Made by a program: the position numbers and the translations under genes | Assembly (NCBI RefSeq): GCF_030409235.1 | Contig: NZ_JAUFPO010000006.1 | Coordinates: forward strand, 372,001 to 436,000 | Reading direction: 5' to 3' | Length of the DNA: 64,000 nucleotides | Source: Halomonas almeriensis | GTDB taxonomy: Bacteria; Pseudomonadota; Gammaproteobacteria; Pseudomonadales; Halomonadaceae | Shown here: piece after piece, positions 35,754-45,922 of the stretch | Layout of the letters: each line of letters opens with the position of its first letter | Position numbering within the stretch: position 1 is the stretch's first letter | The notes under the pieces: generated by a model | Databases searched by the model: none | What the model saw: the letters and a program-made list of their open reading frames with translations, nothing else | What the model was told of the DNA's origin: nothing

Positions 35754-37217
35754 GTGAGTCAGCAATCCCTCGATACCGTCTTCCAGGAGTGGCACGACAA
35801 CCAGGCGGTTGCCGAGCAGATGATCCCGTTGATCGGCAGCCTCTACCGCCGCAACAACGTGGTTACCACCATGTTCGGGCGTTCCCTGTTCAACCGCAGC
35901 GTCATCCGCATCCTCAAGGATCACCGTTTTGTCCGCAAGATCGAGGGCACCGAGCTTTCCGTTCAGGACACCTTTCCGCTGATTCAGGCCATGAACTCCC
36001 TCAACCTGGGCCCGGCCCATGTCGACGTGGGCAAGCTGGGCGTGGCCTTCAAGCGCCGTGGCGGCGGCGATGCCGAGGCCTTTCTGCGCGAGGAGCTGGC
36101 CGAGATCATCGATGCCCATGACCCGGATGCCGGCACCGGCGAGCCTAAGGATGTGGTGCTCTATGGCTTCGGTCGCATCGGCCGTATCCTGGCGCGGGTC
36201 CTGGTCGAAAAGGCCGGTGGCGGCAACCTGCTGCGCCTCAAGGCGATTGTCGTGCGCGGCCGCGGGGACATCGCCAAGGACCTGGAGAAGCGTGCAAGCC
36301 TGCTTCGGCGCGACAGCGTCCATGGCCCCTTCGACGGCACCATCAGTGTGGATGTCGAGTCGCGGACCCTGACCGCCAACGGCAACGTCATCAAGGTGGT
36401 CTATGCCGACTCGCCGGCCGAGATCGACTACACCGAGTACGGCATCGACAATGCCGTCGTGGTCGACAACACCGGCATCTGGCGCGACGCGGAAGGCCTG
36501 GGTCAGCACCTGGCCTGCAAGGGGGTGGCCAAGGCGCTGTTGACGGCGCCGGGCAAGGGTGATGTGAAGAACATTGTCTATGCCATCAATCATCAGGACA
36601 TTACCGCCGATGATCGCATCATCTCGGCTGCCTCCTGCACCACCAATGCCATCGTGCCGGTGCTCAAGGTGCTCAACGACGAGTTCGGCATTGCCCACGG
36701 CCACGTCGAGACCGTGCACTCCTATACCAACGACCAGAACCTGATCGACAACTACCACAAGGGTGACCGGCGTGGCCGCAGTGCGCCGCTCAACATGGTG
36801 TTGACCGAGACCGGCGCGGCCAAGGCGGTGGCCAAGGCGCTGCCGGAGCTGGATGGCAAGCTGACCGGCAACGCCATTCGTGTGCCGACGCCCAATGTCT
36901 CCATGGCGATCCTCAACCTGACGCTGGACCGGGACACCGACGTCGAGGCGCTGAATGATTACCTGCGGCGCATGTCCATTGCCTCCGATTACCAGAAGCA
37001 GATTGATTTCGTCGACTCCCCCGAGGTGGTCTCCACCGATTTCGTGGGCAACCGCCATGCCGGCATCGTCGATGCCCAGGCCACCATCGCCAATGGCAAG
37101 CATGTGGTGCTGTATGTCTGGTACGACAACGAGTTCGGTTACAGCTGTCAGGTGATCCGCATCCTCCAGCAGGTCTCCAACGTCAACTTCCTCAAGCTGC
37201 CGCGCGCCGAGGCATGA
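35754..37217 (+). CDS. gap: Glyceraldehyde-3-phosphate dehydrogenase, long form
   Basis: 487 aa, about 150 longer than usual GAPDH because of an extra helical N-terminal domain (about 1-125) before the NAD-binding LYGFGRIGR. Catalytic Cys295 lies in ISAASCTTNAIVPVL and the partner His in HSYTNDQN. This long class sits next to mfd in Pseudomonas too and is thought to favour gluconeogenesis or NADP use, which cannot be fixed from sequence. Start is GTG at 35754 with AGAGG upstream. A hairpin follows the stop. Confidence 0.92.
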   Translation: MSQQSLDTVFQEWHDNQAVAEQMIPLIGSLYRRNNVVTTMFGRSLFNRSVIRILKDHRFVRKIEGTELSVQDTFPLIQAMNSLNLGPAHVDVGKLGVAFKRRGGGDAEAFLREELAEIIDAHDPDAGTGEPKDVVLYGFGRIGRILARVLVEKAGGGNLLRLKAIVVRGRGDIAKDLEKRASLLRRDSVHGPFDGTISVDVESRTLTANGNVIKVVYADSPAEIDYTEYGIDNAVVVDNTGIWRDAEGLGQHLACKGVAKALLTAPGKGDVKNIVYAINHQDITADDRIISAASCTTNAIVPVLKVLNDEFGIAHGHVETVHSYTNDQNLIDNYHKGDRRGRSAPLNMVLTETGAAKAVAKALPELDGKLTGNAIRVPTPNVSMAILNLTLDRDTDVEALNDYLRRMSIASDYQKQIDFVDSPEVVSTDFVGNRHAGIVDAQATIANGKHVVLYVWYDNEFGYSCQVIRILQQVSNVNFLKLPRAEA

Positions 37218-37226
37218 ATCGGCCTC

Positions 37227-37250
37227 CCGCCCCGGCATTTACCGGGGCGG
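37227..37250 (+). terminator. Hairpin after the GAPDH gene
   Basis: CCGCCCCGG-CATTTA-CCGGGGCGG, a perfect 9-bp stem 9 bp after the stop, followed by TCATT. Confidence 0.65.
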
Positions 37251-37353
37251 TCATTCCCTTCCAACCTCCCAGGCTGGCGACGCCCGGCGCCCGGCCGCGT
37301 TCATGATTGTCGCCAACCGACGTCACGATACCCCTTTTGCGACCTTCGGTCGG

Positions 37354-37382
37354 TAGTCATCGGACTGGCTTCTCTTTATAAT
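37354..37382 (+). promoter_or_regulatory. Probable nqr operon promoter
   Basis: TATAAT (37377-37382) with TAGTCA (37354-37359) 17 bp upstream, in an AT-rich patch of an otherwise GC-rich 292-bp gap. It gives a leader of about 120 nt before nqrA. Nothing else coding is seen in this gap. Confidence 0.55.
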
Positions 37383-37509
37383 ATCTATGATTTTCGGGGT
37401 GGTCCGAGCATGTCTCGGGCCTGACTGGTAACATTCTGACAACCAATAGAATCTGAACCCATTCTTACCCCTTTCCTTCGTTTATCCGATCCATCAACTG
37501 GGCGAGACT

Positions 37510-38859
37510 ATGATCGAAGTCAAGAAAGGCCTGGATCTCCCCATCACGGGGGCCCCGGAGCAGCGCATCGAAGAGGCGCAGCCGGTCAACCACGTGGCCG
37601 TACTCGGTACCGACTATATCGGCATGAAGCCGACCATGGAGGTCCGGGAAGGGGACAAGGTCAAGCTGGGCCAGCTGCTCTTCACCGACAAGAAGACCGA
37701 GGGGGTGCGCTTCACGGCCCCGGCGGCCGGTGAAGTCGTGGCCATCAACCGTGGCGAAAAACGCAAACTGCTGTCGGTCGTCATCAGGGTCGACGACACC
37801 GAGGAGGAAGTGTCCTTCACGGCTCACGGCCGCGACAAGCTGGAGTCCCTCGAGCGTCAGTCCGTGGTCGATCAACTGGTCGAGTCGGGCATGTGGACGG
37901 CCTTGCGCGGTCGCCCCTACTCGCGTACTCCGGCGCTGGATGCCGAGCCGGAGAACATCTTCGTCACGGCCATCGACACGCATCCGCTGTCGGCCGACCC
38001 TGCGTTGATCATAAACGAGCAGGCCGAGGCCTTCGAGGATGGTCTCAAGGTGCTCAAGCGCCTGACGTCCGGTCAGGTGTTTCTGTGTGGCTCACCGGAT
38101 ACGCCATTGCCGGGCGGCGACGTCAGTGGCGTCACCACCGAGACCTTTGCCGGGCCGCATCCGGCAGGGCTGGTGGGCACACATATCCATCATCTGTCGC
38201 CTGTGGCGCTGCACAAGTCGGTGTGGCACGTCGGCTATCAGGACGTCATTGCCATCGGCAAGCTGTTTGCCGAGGGCAGGCTCGATGTCAATCGCGTGGT
38301 GGCCGTCGGCGGACCCCGTGCCGAGCAGCCTCGCCTGCTGCGCACGCGCCAGGGCGCCAGCACTGAAGAGCTGCTCAAAGGCGAAGTCGTCGCCCCCGAA
38401 GATACCCGGGTGATTTCCGGCTCGGTGTTCTCGGGGTTCACGGCAGAGGGCAGCCTGCGCTATGTAGGGCGCTTCAACAGCCAGTTGAGCCTTCTCGAGG
38501 AGGGCAACAAGCGGACTCTGATGGGCTGGCTGTCGCCGGGCACTGACCGTCATTCCGTGATGGGAATCTACATCTCCAAGCTCAAGGGATTGACCAACTA
38601 TGCACCGACCACGTCCACCAATGGCTCAGAGCGCGCCATGGTGCCGGTCGGGGCCTATGAGCAGGTGATGCCGCTGGACATTCTGCCCACGCAGCTGCTG
38701 CGTTCGTTGATTGTCGGTGACATCGAGACGGCCATGCAGCTTGGCTGTCTGGAGCTGGATGAGGAAGACCTGGCGCTGTGCACCTATGTGTGCCCGGGCA
38801 AATATGAATATGGCCCCATCCTGCGCGATAACCTCACCACCATTGAGAAAGAGGCCTGA
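37510..38859 (+). CDS. nqrA: Na+-translocating NADH:quinone reductase subunit A
   Basis: First gene of the sodium-pumping NQR complex, which oxidises NADH, reduces ubiquinone and exports Na+. 449-aa peripheral cytoplasmic subunit implicated in quinone binding; [18 protein letters not shown] start and [18 protein letters not shown] are typical. The stop shares one base with the nqrB start. Preceded by a TATAAT promoter. Confidence 0.97.
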   Translation: MIEVKKGLDLPITGAPEQRIEEAQPVNHVAVLGTDYIGMKPTMEVREGDKVKLGQLLFTDKKTEGVRFTAPAAGEVVAINRGEKRKLLSVVIRVDDTEEEVSFTAHGRDKLESLERQSVVDQLVESGMWTALRGRPYSRTPALDAEPENIFVTAIDTHPLSADPALIINEQAEAFEDGLKVLKRLTSGQVFLCGSPDTPLPGGDVSGVTTETFAGPHPAGLVGTHIHHLSPVALHKSVWHVGYQDVIAIGKLFAEGRLDVNRVVAVGGPRAEQPRLLRTRQGASTEELLKGEVVAPEDTRVISGSVFSGFTAEGSLRYVGRFNSQLSLLEEGNKRTLMGWLSPGTDRHSVMGIYISKLKGLTNYAPTTSTNGSERAMVPVGAYEQVMPLDILPTQLLRSLIVGDIETAMQLGCLELDEEDLALCTYVCPGKYEYGPILRDNLTTIEKEA

Positions 38860-40085
38860 TGATGGGTATCCGACAAACACTCGACAATCTCGAGCCGCAC
38901 TTCCACAAGGGTGGCAAGTACGAGCAGTTCTATCCGCTCTATGAGGCGGTGGACACCATCTTCTACACACCGCCCAGTGTCGCCAAGACCACGGCGCACG
39001 TGCGTGACGGCATCGACCTGAAGCGCATCATGATCACGGTCTGGCTGTGTACCTTCCCGGCCATGTTCTTCGGTATGTGGAATGCCGGCTGGCAGGCCAA
39101 TATGGCGATCGCCGATGGTTTCGGTGCCGCCGGTGGCTGGCGGGAAGCCATTATCATGACGCTGGCCGGCGGGCATGACCCCGGTAGCCTCTGGAGCAAC
39201 TTCCTGCTCGGTGCCACCTACTTCCTGCCCATCTATCTCGTGACCTTCGTGGTCGGCGGGTTCTGGGAAGTGCTGTTCGCCATCAAGCGTGGCCACGAGG
39301 TCAACGAGGGCTTCTTCGTCACCTCGGTGCTCTATGCGCTGATTCTGCCGGCCACCATTCCGCTGTGGCAGGTGGCCCTGGGTATCACCTTCGGTGTCGT
39401 GATCGGCAAGGAAATCTTCGGCGGTACCGGCAAGAACTTCCTCAATCCGGCCCTCACCGGGCGAGCCTTCCTTTATTTTGCCTATCCGGCCCAGCTCTCC
39501 GGTGATTCCGTCTGGGTGGCCGCGGATGGTTACACCGGCGCGACGGCGCTCTCTACCGCCTTTCAGAGTGGCATGAGCAGCCTGACCGAGAAGTTCAGCT
39601 GGTGGGATGCCTTCCTCGGCTTCATTCCGGGGTCGGTGGGTGAGACCTCGACGCTGGCGATCCTGATCGGGGCGGCGGTGCTGCTGTGGACCAAGATCGC
39701 CTCTTGGCGGATCATGCTGGGTGTTTTCCTGGGCATGGTGGTGACCAGCGGGCTGTTCAACTTGATGGGTTCCGACACCAATCCGATGTTTGCCATGCCC
39801 TGGTACTGGCACCTGGTGGTCGGCGGTTTCGCCTTCGGTATGGTGTTCATGGCCACCGACCCGGTGTCCGCCTCCATGACCCAGCAGGGGCGCCTGATCT
39901 TTGGCGCGCTGATCGGTGTCATGACCGTGCTGATTCGTGTGGTCAACCCGGCCTTTCCGGAAGGCATCATGTTGGCGATTCTCTTCGCCAACCTGTTTGC
40001 GCCCTTGATTGACCACTTCTTTGTACAGGCCAACATCAAGCGTCGTGAGCGGCGTACTGGTGATCCGGTCGGGGAGAATGCCTGA
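38859..40085 (+). CDS. nqrB: NQR subunit B
   Basis: 408-aa membrane subunit, about ten segments, carrying covalent FMN and lying on the Na+ path. The FMN-attachment Thr is within GYTGATALS (SGAT-type motif). Conserved [17 protein letters not shown] start region. Two adjacent in-frame ATGs (38859, 38862); the first overlaps the nqrA stop. Confidence 0.97.
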   Translation: MMGIRQTLDNLEPHFHKGGKYEQFYPLYEAVDTIFYTPPSVAKTTAHVRDGIDLKRIMITVWLCTFPAMFFGMWNAGWQANMAIADGFGAAGGWREAIIMTLAGGHDPGSLWSNFLLGATYFLPIYLVTFVVGGFWEVLFAIKRGHEVNEGFFVTSVLYALILPATIPLWQVALGITFGVVIGKEIFGGTGKNFLNPALTGRAFLYFAYPAQLSGDSVWVAADGYTGATALSTAFQSGMSSLTEKFSWWDAFLGFIPGSVGETSTLAILIGAAVLLWTKIASWRIMLGVFLGMVVTSGLFNLMGSDTNPMFAMPWYWHLVVGGFAFGMVFMATDPVSASMTQQGRLIFGALIGVMTVLIRVVNPAFPEGIMLAILFANLFAPLIDHFFVQANIKRRERRTGDPVGENA

Positions 40086-40897
40086 TGGCACAGAGCAACA
40101 ACTCCATCAAGAAGATCCTGACGGTGGCGTTTGCACTCTGCATTGTGTGCTCGATCATCGTTTCCACTGCGGCGGTGGCGCTGCGCTCCAAGCAGCAGCT
40201 CAATCAGGAGCTGGATCGCAAGACCAACATCCTAAAAGTCGCCGATCTTTATGAGCCGGGCGACGACGTAGCAGAAGAGTTCCAGAAGGTCACCCCAAAG
40301 GTGGTCGACCTGCGCACTGGCGAATACACCGACGAGTTCGATCCGAGCTCCTACAGCGGTTTTGAGGCCGCTCGTGATCCTGCCCAGTCGCGTACACTCT
40401 CTGGCGAGAAGGACATTGCCGGTTTGTCACGCCAGGAAAACTACAGCACGGTCTACCTGGTGGGCGACCCTCAGGACCCCGATCAGTTGATCGTGCCGAT
40501 TCGCGGCCAGGGCCTTTGGGGGCTGATGCGCGGGTATCTCGCGGTGGAAGGTAACGGCAATACCATTGTCGGCATTACCTACTATTCGCACTCCGAGACG
40601 CCGGGCCTGGGCGCCAAGGTCGACACCACCCAGTGGAAGTCCAAGTGGGAAGGTAAGAAGATCTATAGCGAGAGCGATGACGTCGAGCCTGATATCGAGC
40701 TGGTCAAGGGCGGTGCCACCAAGAAAACGGAAGTCGACGCACTCTCCGGTGCCACGCTGACCAGCAACGGGGTCACTGACATGCTGGAATTCTGGCTCGG
40801 GCCCGAGGGCTTTGGTCCCTTCCTGGCCAAGTTCCGCAGTGGCATCGATCAGGAGGCCGTTAACACGGCTTCCGCCGACGAGACCGAAGGAGTCTGA
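40085..40897 (+). CDS. nqrC: NQR subunit C
   Basis: 270-aa subunit with one N-terminal membrane helix ([21 protein letters not shown]) and a periplasmic FMN domain. The FMN-attachment motif is SGATLT in [13 protein letters not shown]. The flavin is attached by ApbE, which is not encoded in this operon. Overlaps the nqrB stop by one base. Confidence 0.97.
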   Translation: MAQSNNSIKKILTVAFALCIVCSIIVSTAAVALRSKQQLNQELDRKTNILKVADLYEPGDDVAEEFQKVTPKVVDLRTGEYTDEFDPSSYSGFEAARDPAQSRTLSGEKDIAGLSRQENYSTVYLVGDPQDPDQLIVPIRGQGLWGLMRGYLAVEGNGNTIVGITYYSHSETPGLGAKVDTTQWKSKWEGKKIYSESDDVEPDIELVKGGATKKTEVDALSGATLTSNGVTDMLEFWLGPEGFGPFLAKFRSGIDQEAVNTASADETEGV

Positions 40898-40899
40898 AG

Positions 40900-41568
40900 A
40901 TGTCTGAACCGAATGCCAAGAGCGTCCTGACGACGCCAATCTTCAAGAACAACCCGATTGCCCTGCAGATCCTTGGGATCTGTAGTGCCCTGGCGGTGAC
41001 CAGCAGCATGAGCGTGTCGCTGGTCATGTCGTTGGCGGTGATCTTCGTGACGGCGTTCTCCAACTTCTTCGTCTCGTTGATTCGCCATCACATTCCGTCT
41101 TCCATCCGCATCATCGTGCAGATGACCATCATCGCCTCCCTGGTGATTGTGGTGGATCAGATTCTCAAGGCCTATGCCTATGAGATGTCCAAACAGCTTT
41201 CGGTCTTTGTCGGTCTGATCATCACTAACTGCATCGTGATGGGCCGCGCTGAGGGCTTTGCCATGACCAATTCGCCGGGAATGTCGCTGTTGGATGGTAT
41301 CGGTAATGGTATCGGCTACGGCTTCATCCTGATGACCGTCGGCTTCTTCCGCGAGCTGTTCGGCTCCGGTACGGTCTTCGGTCTGACGGTCTTCGAAACC
41401 GTCTCCAATGGTGGCTGGTATCTGCCCAATGGCCTGATGCTGCTACCGCCCTCGGCGTTTTTCATCATTGGTCTGATCATCTGGGTACTGCGTGCTATCA
41501 ATCCTGAGCAGATCGAGGAAAATGAGTTCGAGATGAAGGCCAACAGCCAGCCGAAGGAGGCCGTATAA
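40900..41568 (+). CDS. nqrD: NQR subunit D
   Basis: 222-aa membrane subunit with six segments; pairs with NqrE by inverted symmetry around a membrane-buried iron centre. The ligand cysteines are in LGICSALAV and [11 protein letters not shown]. Two bases after nqrC. Confidence 0.97.
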   Translation: MSEPNAKSVLTTPIFKNNPIALQILGICSALAVTSSMSVSLVMSLAVIFVTAFSNFFVSLIRHHIPSSIRIIVQMTIIASLVIVVDQILKAYAYEMSKQLSVFVGLIITNCIVMGRAEGFAMTNSPGMSLLDGIGNGIGYGFILMTVGFFRELFGSGTVFGLTVFETVSNGGWYLPNGLMLLPPSAFFIIGLIIWVLRAINPEQIEENEFEMKANSQPKEAV

Positions 41569-41569
41569 A

Positions 41570-42187
41570 ATGGAACACTATCTGAGCCTTTTCGTTGCCT
41601 CGGTATTTGTCGAGAACATGGCCTTGGCCTTTTTCCTTGGCATGTGCACCTTCCTGGCCGTGTCCAAGAAGGTCTCCTCGGCCTTTGGCCTGGGCATTGC
41701 CGTCATCGTGGTGCTGACCATCACCGTGCCGGTCAACAACCTGATCCTGAGCTATCTGCTGGGTGAGGGGGCGCTGACCTGGACCGGGATTCCCGGTGCC
41801 GCGAACATCGACCTGACCTTCCTCGGTTATCTTAGCTACATCGGCGTCATCGCGGCGATCGTTCAGATTCTCGAGATGTTTCTCGACAAGTATGTGCCGG
41901 CGCTCTACAACGCCCTCGGGGTCTTCCTACCGTTGATCACTGTGAACTGCGCGATCCTCGGTGCGACCCTGTTCATGTCCGAGCGTAACTACAACCTCGG
42001 CGAGTCCGTGATCTACGGCTTCGGTGCAGGGGTCGGCTGGGCGCTGGCGATCACCGCTCTGGCGGGGATCCGAGAGAAGCTCAAGTATAGCGACGTTCCC
42101 GCCTCGCTGCAGGGCTTGGGCATTACCTTCATAACGGTTGGCCTGATGTCGCTGGGCTTCATGTCCTTCTCCGGCATTCAAATCTGA
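41570..42187 (+). CDS. nqrE: NQR subunit E
   Basis: 205-aa partner of NqrD, same fold in opposite orientation. Iron-ligand cysteines in [11 protein letters not shown] and [10 protein letters not shown]. Starts one base after the nqrD stop. Confidence 0.97.
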   Translation: MEHYLSLFVASVFVENMALAFFLGMCTFLAVSKKVSSAFGLGIAVIVVLTITVPVNNLILSYLLGEGALTWTGIPGAANIDLTFLGYLSYIGVIAAIVQILEMFLDKYVPALYNALGVFLPLITVNCAILGATLFMSERNYNLGESVIYGFGAGVGWALAITALAGIREKLKYSDVPASLQGLGITFITVGLMSLGFMSFSGIQI

Positions 42188-42257
42188 GGTGAGTCGTGTT
42201 CTGTCGGTGGCCCGCGGGTCACCGGCAGCCAGACAACGCATGCAATAGGAAACCGAC

Positions 42258-43490
42258 ATGGTTGATACAACAGTCATATTGCTCGGTGTGATCATGTTCA
42301 CCGTGGTCATCATCGGTCTGACGGCAGTGATCCTGGGCGCTCGCAGCAGGCTCGTGAGTACCGGGGATGTCGCCATCGAGATCAACGGGGATCCCGAGCA
42401 CACACTAACGACTCAAGCGGGCGGCAAGCTGCTCAACACCCTGGCCGCCAACGGCATCTTCCTGTCCTCCGCCTGTGGTGGCGGTGGTTCCTGTGCCCAG
42501 TGCCGGTGCAGAGTCGAGGAGGGCGGTGGCTCCATCCTGCCCACCGAAGAATCGCACTTCACCCTGCGCGAAAAGAAGGAAGGCTGGCGCCTTTCCTGTC
42601 AGGTACCGGTCAAGCAGGACATGAAGATCGAGGTGCCCGAGGAGGTTTTCGGCGTCAAGAAGTGGGAATGCGAGGTCATCGAGAACCCCAACGTCGCCAC
42701 CTTCATCAAGGAGCTCAACCTGCGGCTGCCGGAAGGCGAGGAAGTGGCATTCCGCGCCGGTGGTTATGTGCAGCTGGTGGCGCCGCCCTATGACATCAAG
42801 TTCTCCGATTTCGATGTCGAGGAAGAATATCGTGGTGACTGGGAGAAGTTCGGTCTCTTCGATGTGGCGCACAAGAACAACGAGGAAATCATCCGCGCCT
42901 ATTCCATGGCCAACTACCCTGAAGAGAAGGGTATCCTCAAGTTCAACGTGCGGATCGCCACGCCGCCGCCCAACACCAGTCATCCGCCCGGCGTGATGTC
43001 GACCTATGTCTTCAGCCTCAAGCCCGGCGACAAGATCACGGTAATGGGGCCCTTCGGTGAGTTCTTTGCCAAGGACACTGATGCCGAGATGGTGTTCGTG
43101 GGTGGTGGTGCCGGTATGGCGCCGATGCGCAGCCACATCTTCGACCAGCTCAAGCGCCTGGATACCAAGCGCAAGATCAGCTTCTGGTACGGGGCTCGCT
43201 CCTGGCGCGAGACCTTCTACAATGAAGAGTATGACAAGCTGGCCGAAGAGCACGACAACTTCGAGTGGCACCTGGCGCTCTCCGATCCCCTGCCGGAAGA
43301 CAATTGGGAAGGGGCGACAGGCTTCATCCACAATGTGCTGTACGAGGAGTACCTCAAGGACCATCCGGCCCCCGAGGACTGCGAGTACTACATGTGTGGA
43401 CCGCCCATGATGAACGCCTCGGTGATCAAGATGCTGGTCGATCTTGGTGTCGAGCCGGAAAACATCATGCTCGACGACTTCGGCGGCTGA
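42258..43490 (+). CDS. nqrF: NQR subunit F (NADH dehydrogenase flavoprotein)
   Basis: 410-aa entry subunit. N-terminal membrane helix, plant-type [2Fe-2S] ferredoxin domain ([12 protein letters not shown] and later LSCQV), FAD domain (RAYSMANYP) and NADH domain ([12 protein letters not shown], ending MLDDFGG). AGGAAA ribosome site. A 70-bp gap separates it from nqrE. Confidence 0.97.
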   Translation: MVDTTVILLGVIMFTVVIIGLTAVILGARSRLVSTGDVAIEINGDPEHTLTTQAGGKLLNTLAANGIFLSSACGGGGSCAQCRCRVEEGGGSILPTEESHFTLREKKEGWRLSCQVPVKQDMKIEVPEEVFGVKKWECEVIENPNVATFIKELNLRLPEGEEVAFRAGGYVQLVAPPYDIKFSDFDVEEEYRGDWEKFGLFDVAHKNNEEIIRAYSMANYPEEKGILKFNVRIATPPPNTSHPPGVMSTYVFSLKPGDKITVMGPFGEFFAKDTDAEMVFVGGGAGMAPMRSHIFDQLKRLDTKRKISFWYGARSWRETFYNEEYDKLAEEHDNFEWHLALSDPLPEDNWEGATGFIHNVLYEEYLKDHPAPEDCEYYMCGPPMMNASVIKMLVDLGVEPENIMLDDFGG

Positions 43491-43504
43491 CGCCGGGTCA
43501 GTGC

Positions 43505-43579
43505 GGGCCGGCCCCCGGGCCGGCCCTGCGCGACCGCCCGGTCGGGTATGCCGATAGTCAGGCTGTCGTTATACCCGAC
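43505..43579 (+). other. Two hairpins between nqrF and nqrM
   Basis: First, GGGCCGG...CCGGCCC (43505-43526, 7-bp stem, 8-nt loop), terminator-like but without a T-run. Second, GTCGGGTAT...ATACCCGAC (43541-43579, 9-bp stem, 21-nt loop). The apbE gene that often lies here is absent; the 167-bp gap holds no other gene. Confidence 0.55.
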
Positions 43580-43657
43580 AGGGAGGTTAGGGGATCACAG
43601 GCGCCAAGCTGTGGTCCCAGATGAAAGACCCCTTCATTTTCCATCTGGAGCTGACCC

Positions 43658-43915
43658 ATGAGTACTTTCCTGGTTGTTCTTGCCGTGATGCTGGTAATCA
43701 TGGCCGCCATGGCCGTGGGCGTCATTCTCGGCCAGCGCCCCATTCAGGGATCCTGTGGTGGCCTTAACAACCTGGGCCTCAAGGAAGGCTGCGAGGTCTG
43801 TGGCGGCCAGGACAAGGTCTGCGAGGAAGAGAACCGCAAGCGCGGCGGTGTGCGTCGCAGCAGTGACGAGAATAGCGGCGCCGATCTGGGCTATAACGCC
43901 GGCCGTCGCGGCTGA
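43658..43915 (+). CDS. nqrM: NQR maturation protein NqrM (DUF539)
   Basis: 85-aa assembly factor needed to load the iron centre of NqrD/NqrE. One N-terminal membrane helix (LVVLAVMLVIMAAMAVGVILG) then four cysteines in GSCGGL, GCEVCGG and KVCEEE. GGAG lies 8 bp before the ATG. It follows nqrF directly, where many genomes have apbE in between. Confidence 0.93.
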   Translation: MSTFLVVLAVMLVIMAAMAVGVILGQRPIQGSCGGLNNLGLKEGCEVCGGQDKVCEEENRKRGGVRRSSDENSGADLGYNAGRRG

Positions 43916-43951
43916 GCCCACCCCATCCCCCTTTGGGTGCCATCAACATGA

Positions 43952-43980
43952 AAGCCCCGGCCATGACATGATCGGGGCTT
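43952..43980. terminator. Terminator after nqrM
   Basis: AAGCCCCG (43952-43959) pairs with CGGGGCTT (43973-43980) around a 13-nt loop, 36 bp after the nqrM stop. It also faces the end of the converging DUF488 pseudogene. Confidence 0.65.
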
Positions 43981-44007
43981 CTTGCATGACGGCCTGTCTG
44001 CCCCGGG

Positions 44008-44409
44008 TCAGGGGGAGGCTGTTATCTCGTCACTGGCCTCCAGCGACTCTCCATTCAGGGCGGCCAGCACGGCCTCGCGGAGAATCGGCAGAAAGGATGC
44101 CTCAAGATCACGCGCCGCGGACAACAGCGTCAGGCGGCTCTGACGCGCCAGCCGCATCAAGGGCTCGAGACTGGCGGGGTTGTCGCGGAGTTCGCCGCGG
44201 TAACGGGTCGCGAAGACGCCGAAGTTGATCCCGCTCTCATGGTAAAAACGGCGCATGGCGAGTGACGGCGAGGCATCCCGGTACCAGTCGGTCAGCGCCA
44301 GGGATTTCCGTTGCTTGCCACGAGGCCAGAGTCAATCTACCAGCTGCCGAGCACCCTCATCCTGCTCGATGGGGTGATAGAGCCGCTTCATGGCGATGTC
44401 GCAACTCAC
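44008..44409 (-). pseudogene. DUF488 (YeaO-like) gene broken by an in-frame TGA
   Basis: Reading the minus strand from GTG at 44409 (AAGGAG 8 bp upstream) gives MSCDIAMKRLYHPIEQDEGA, RQLVD, then TGA at 44334-44332, then LWPRGKQRKSLALTDWY and on to the stop at 44008 without another break. The family motif is VDRLWPRG, so one C-to-T change (CGA to TGA) has replaced its Arg. The rest (YRGELRDNPASLEPLMRLAR, LTLLSAARD) matches the E. coli YeaO family well, so the event looks recent or is a sequencing error. An ATG at 44256 could start only the last 82 codons. It follows the PA2778-type gene closely and was probably co-transcribed with it. Confidence 0.85.
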
Positions 44410-44410
44410 G

Positions 44411-45376
44411 TCAGGTACTCCTTTGCTTTTGGCGTTGTTTCAATTCCTGCCGGGCCCGTTGTTGCCAGGGCCCGGATGTATCAGCGGCTTTCTCGAGGGC
44501 CTTTTGCGCCGCCGCATCACGGCCCTGAGCCTGTAACAGCAGGCCCAGGTTGAGCCAGGCTTCTCCCATGCCGGGGTTCCGGTCGGTGGCCTCGCGGAAG
44601 GCGTCGATGGCGGCCTCGACATGGCCGTTGGCGTATCTCGCGTTGCCCAGCGCGAAGTGGGCCATGGCCTGCTCCGGGTGGCGCTCGACGAGTGCCTGCC
44701 AGGCCGGCAGGGCGGCCACCGGGCCCTGGACTTCCGAGAAGTTGCTGATGGCCCGCAGGGCGGCATCGGGGTCGACGTGCTGCGGCATTTTCCCGGGCGT
44801 CAGGGCAGAGAAGCCCCAGCGCTGGCTGCGCGCCCAGGTGGCTTCGAAGCGAGCGAAACCGGTACGGCGTTGGGGTGTCATGCCACTGTGCAGAATGATC
44901 TGCTCAGCGGGCCGGTCATAGCCAATGGCCAGGGCATAATGCCATTCCGGCCACCACGGCAGGGAGAGGTTCTGCATCACGACCACCGGGCGGCCGGCAT
45001 CCAGTTCTGCCAGCAGCCCCGCGAAACCGCCCTCGAGACGAAAGGGAATGCGACCATGGCGACGCACCGTCGCTAGCATCTCCGGCTGTACACTGCCCTG
45101 GCGGCCGGGCAGGAAGACCTGGGGGATCAGGTCGTCCACAGCAACGTCCACCCCACTGGCCGCCAGTGCCATGGCCAGAGAGGCTGGGCCGCACTGGTAC
45201 TCACGTTGACCGTGGAAGGGTACGTCCTCTACGAACACCCGATCCGGCAGGCTTCGCGCGGCCTCGGCCGAGAGACTCGGCGTGGTCGCACAGCCCCCCA
45301 GGCTCACCATCAGCACCAGCAACGCGAAAACGCCCGCAAAGCGGGCGTCTCGCCTCTGCCGGAGCAGGTGATGCAT
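44411..45376 (-). CDS. PA2778-family cysteine peptidase lipoprotein with TPR tail
   Basis: Lipoprotein signal (lipobox LGGC), then a papain-like C39-type domain: catalytic Cys in REYQCGPASLAMAL and His in PEWHYALAIGYD, with an Asn/Asp partner not certain. The last 110 residues are TPR repeats (AMAHFALGNARYANGHVEAA, GEAWLNLGLLLQAQGRD). The pairing with the next gene matches PA2778/PA2779 of Pseudomonas; function unknown. Start uncertain: ATG 45376 gives a clean signal peptide (321 aa), ATG 45412 would overlap the upstream gene. Confidence 0.82.
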   Translation of the reverse strand: MHHLLRQRRDARFAGVFALLVLMVSLGGCATTPSLSAEAARSLPDRVFVEDVPFHGQREYQCGPASLAMALAASGVDVAVDDLIPQVFLPGRQGSVQPEMLATVRRHGRIPFRLEGGFAGLLAELDAGRPVVVMQNLSLPWWPEWHYALAIGYDRPAEQIILHSGMTPQRRTGFARFEATWARSQRWGFSALTPGKMPQHVDPDAALRAISNFSEVQGPVAALPAWQALVERHPEQAMAHFALGNARYANGHVEAAIDAFREATDRNPGMGEAWLNLGLLLQAQGRDAAAQKALEKAADTSGPWQQRARQELKQRQKQRST

Positions 45377-45389
45377 GGGCTGGCGACGC

Positions 45390-45779
45390 TCAGCGGGTGA
45401 AGGGGTAAACATCGGTCAGGCCGAGGATGTCGGTGACCAGCAGAATGACGAAGGCGGCGAAGAGTGCGCCGACCACACTGGCGCCGGCCGGCATCTGATC
45501 GAGCCGCTCGGCCATTTCACTGACTTCGGCATCGGAGAGCGCGGCGAGCCGCGACTCGACTTCATCGGCATCCACCCCCTGCAGGGCCAGTTGACGCTGA
45601 ACATCTTCCCGCGCCAGGACGTCATGAATGCGTTGCCGGTCGTCCTTCAGCGTTCTGGCGTCGAGAGCTTCCGCAGTACCGACCAGCTCGTTCTGCGAGG
45701 TGGCGGCCACCGCCGGCAGGCTTCCCAGCACCAGGGCTGCGATCAGCAGAGGGCTGATGAGGCGGCTGAGTCGTTTCAT
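45390..45779 (-). CDS. PA2779-family membrane protein
   Basis: 129 aa: signal peptide (LISPLLIAALVLGSLPAVAA), a charged helical region (LARED to AERLDQMPAG) with QGVDADEVESRLAALSDAEV, and a C-terminal membrane helix (VVGALFAAFVILLVTDILGL). Family of unknown function that travels with the PA2778-type peptidase, likely its partner in the periplasm. Confidence 0.82.
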   Translation of the reverse strand: MKRLSRLISPLLIAALVLGSLPAVAATSQNELVGTAEALDARTLKDDRQRIHDVLAREDVQRQLALQGVDADEVESRLAALSDAEVSEMAERLDQMPAGASVVGALFAAFVILLVTDILGLTDVYPFTR

Positions 45780-45922
45780 GATGAGTATCCTTCAATCGAA
45801 TGGCAGTGGAGGTTGACGGCTCCTGTCGACCCCGGTCGAGACATCCATGTCGGCTGACTTGCACGATGAAGTGCCAGATTATAGCGGATGGCTGGCCGGA
45901 TCAATCCGCGCCGGATGGCGGC

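Noticed and set aside
44332..44334. TGA as a selenocysteine codon
   Set aside because: The family has Arg here (VDRLWPRG), not Cys, and no selenocysteine-insertion stem is seen just downstream.
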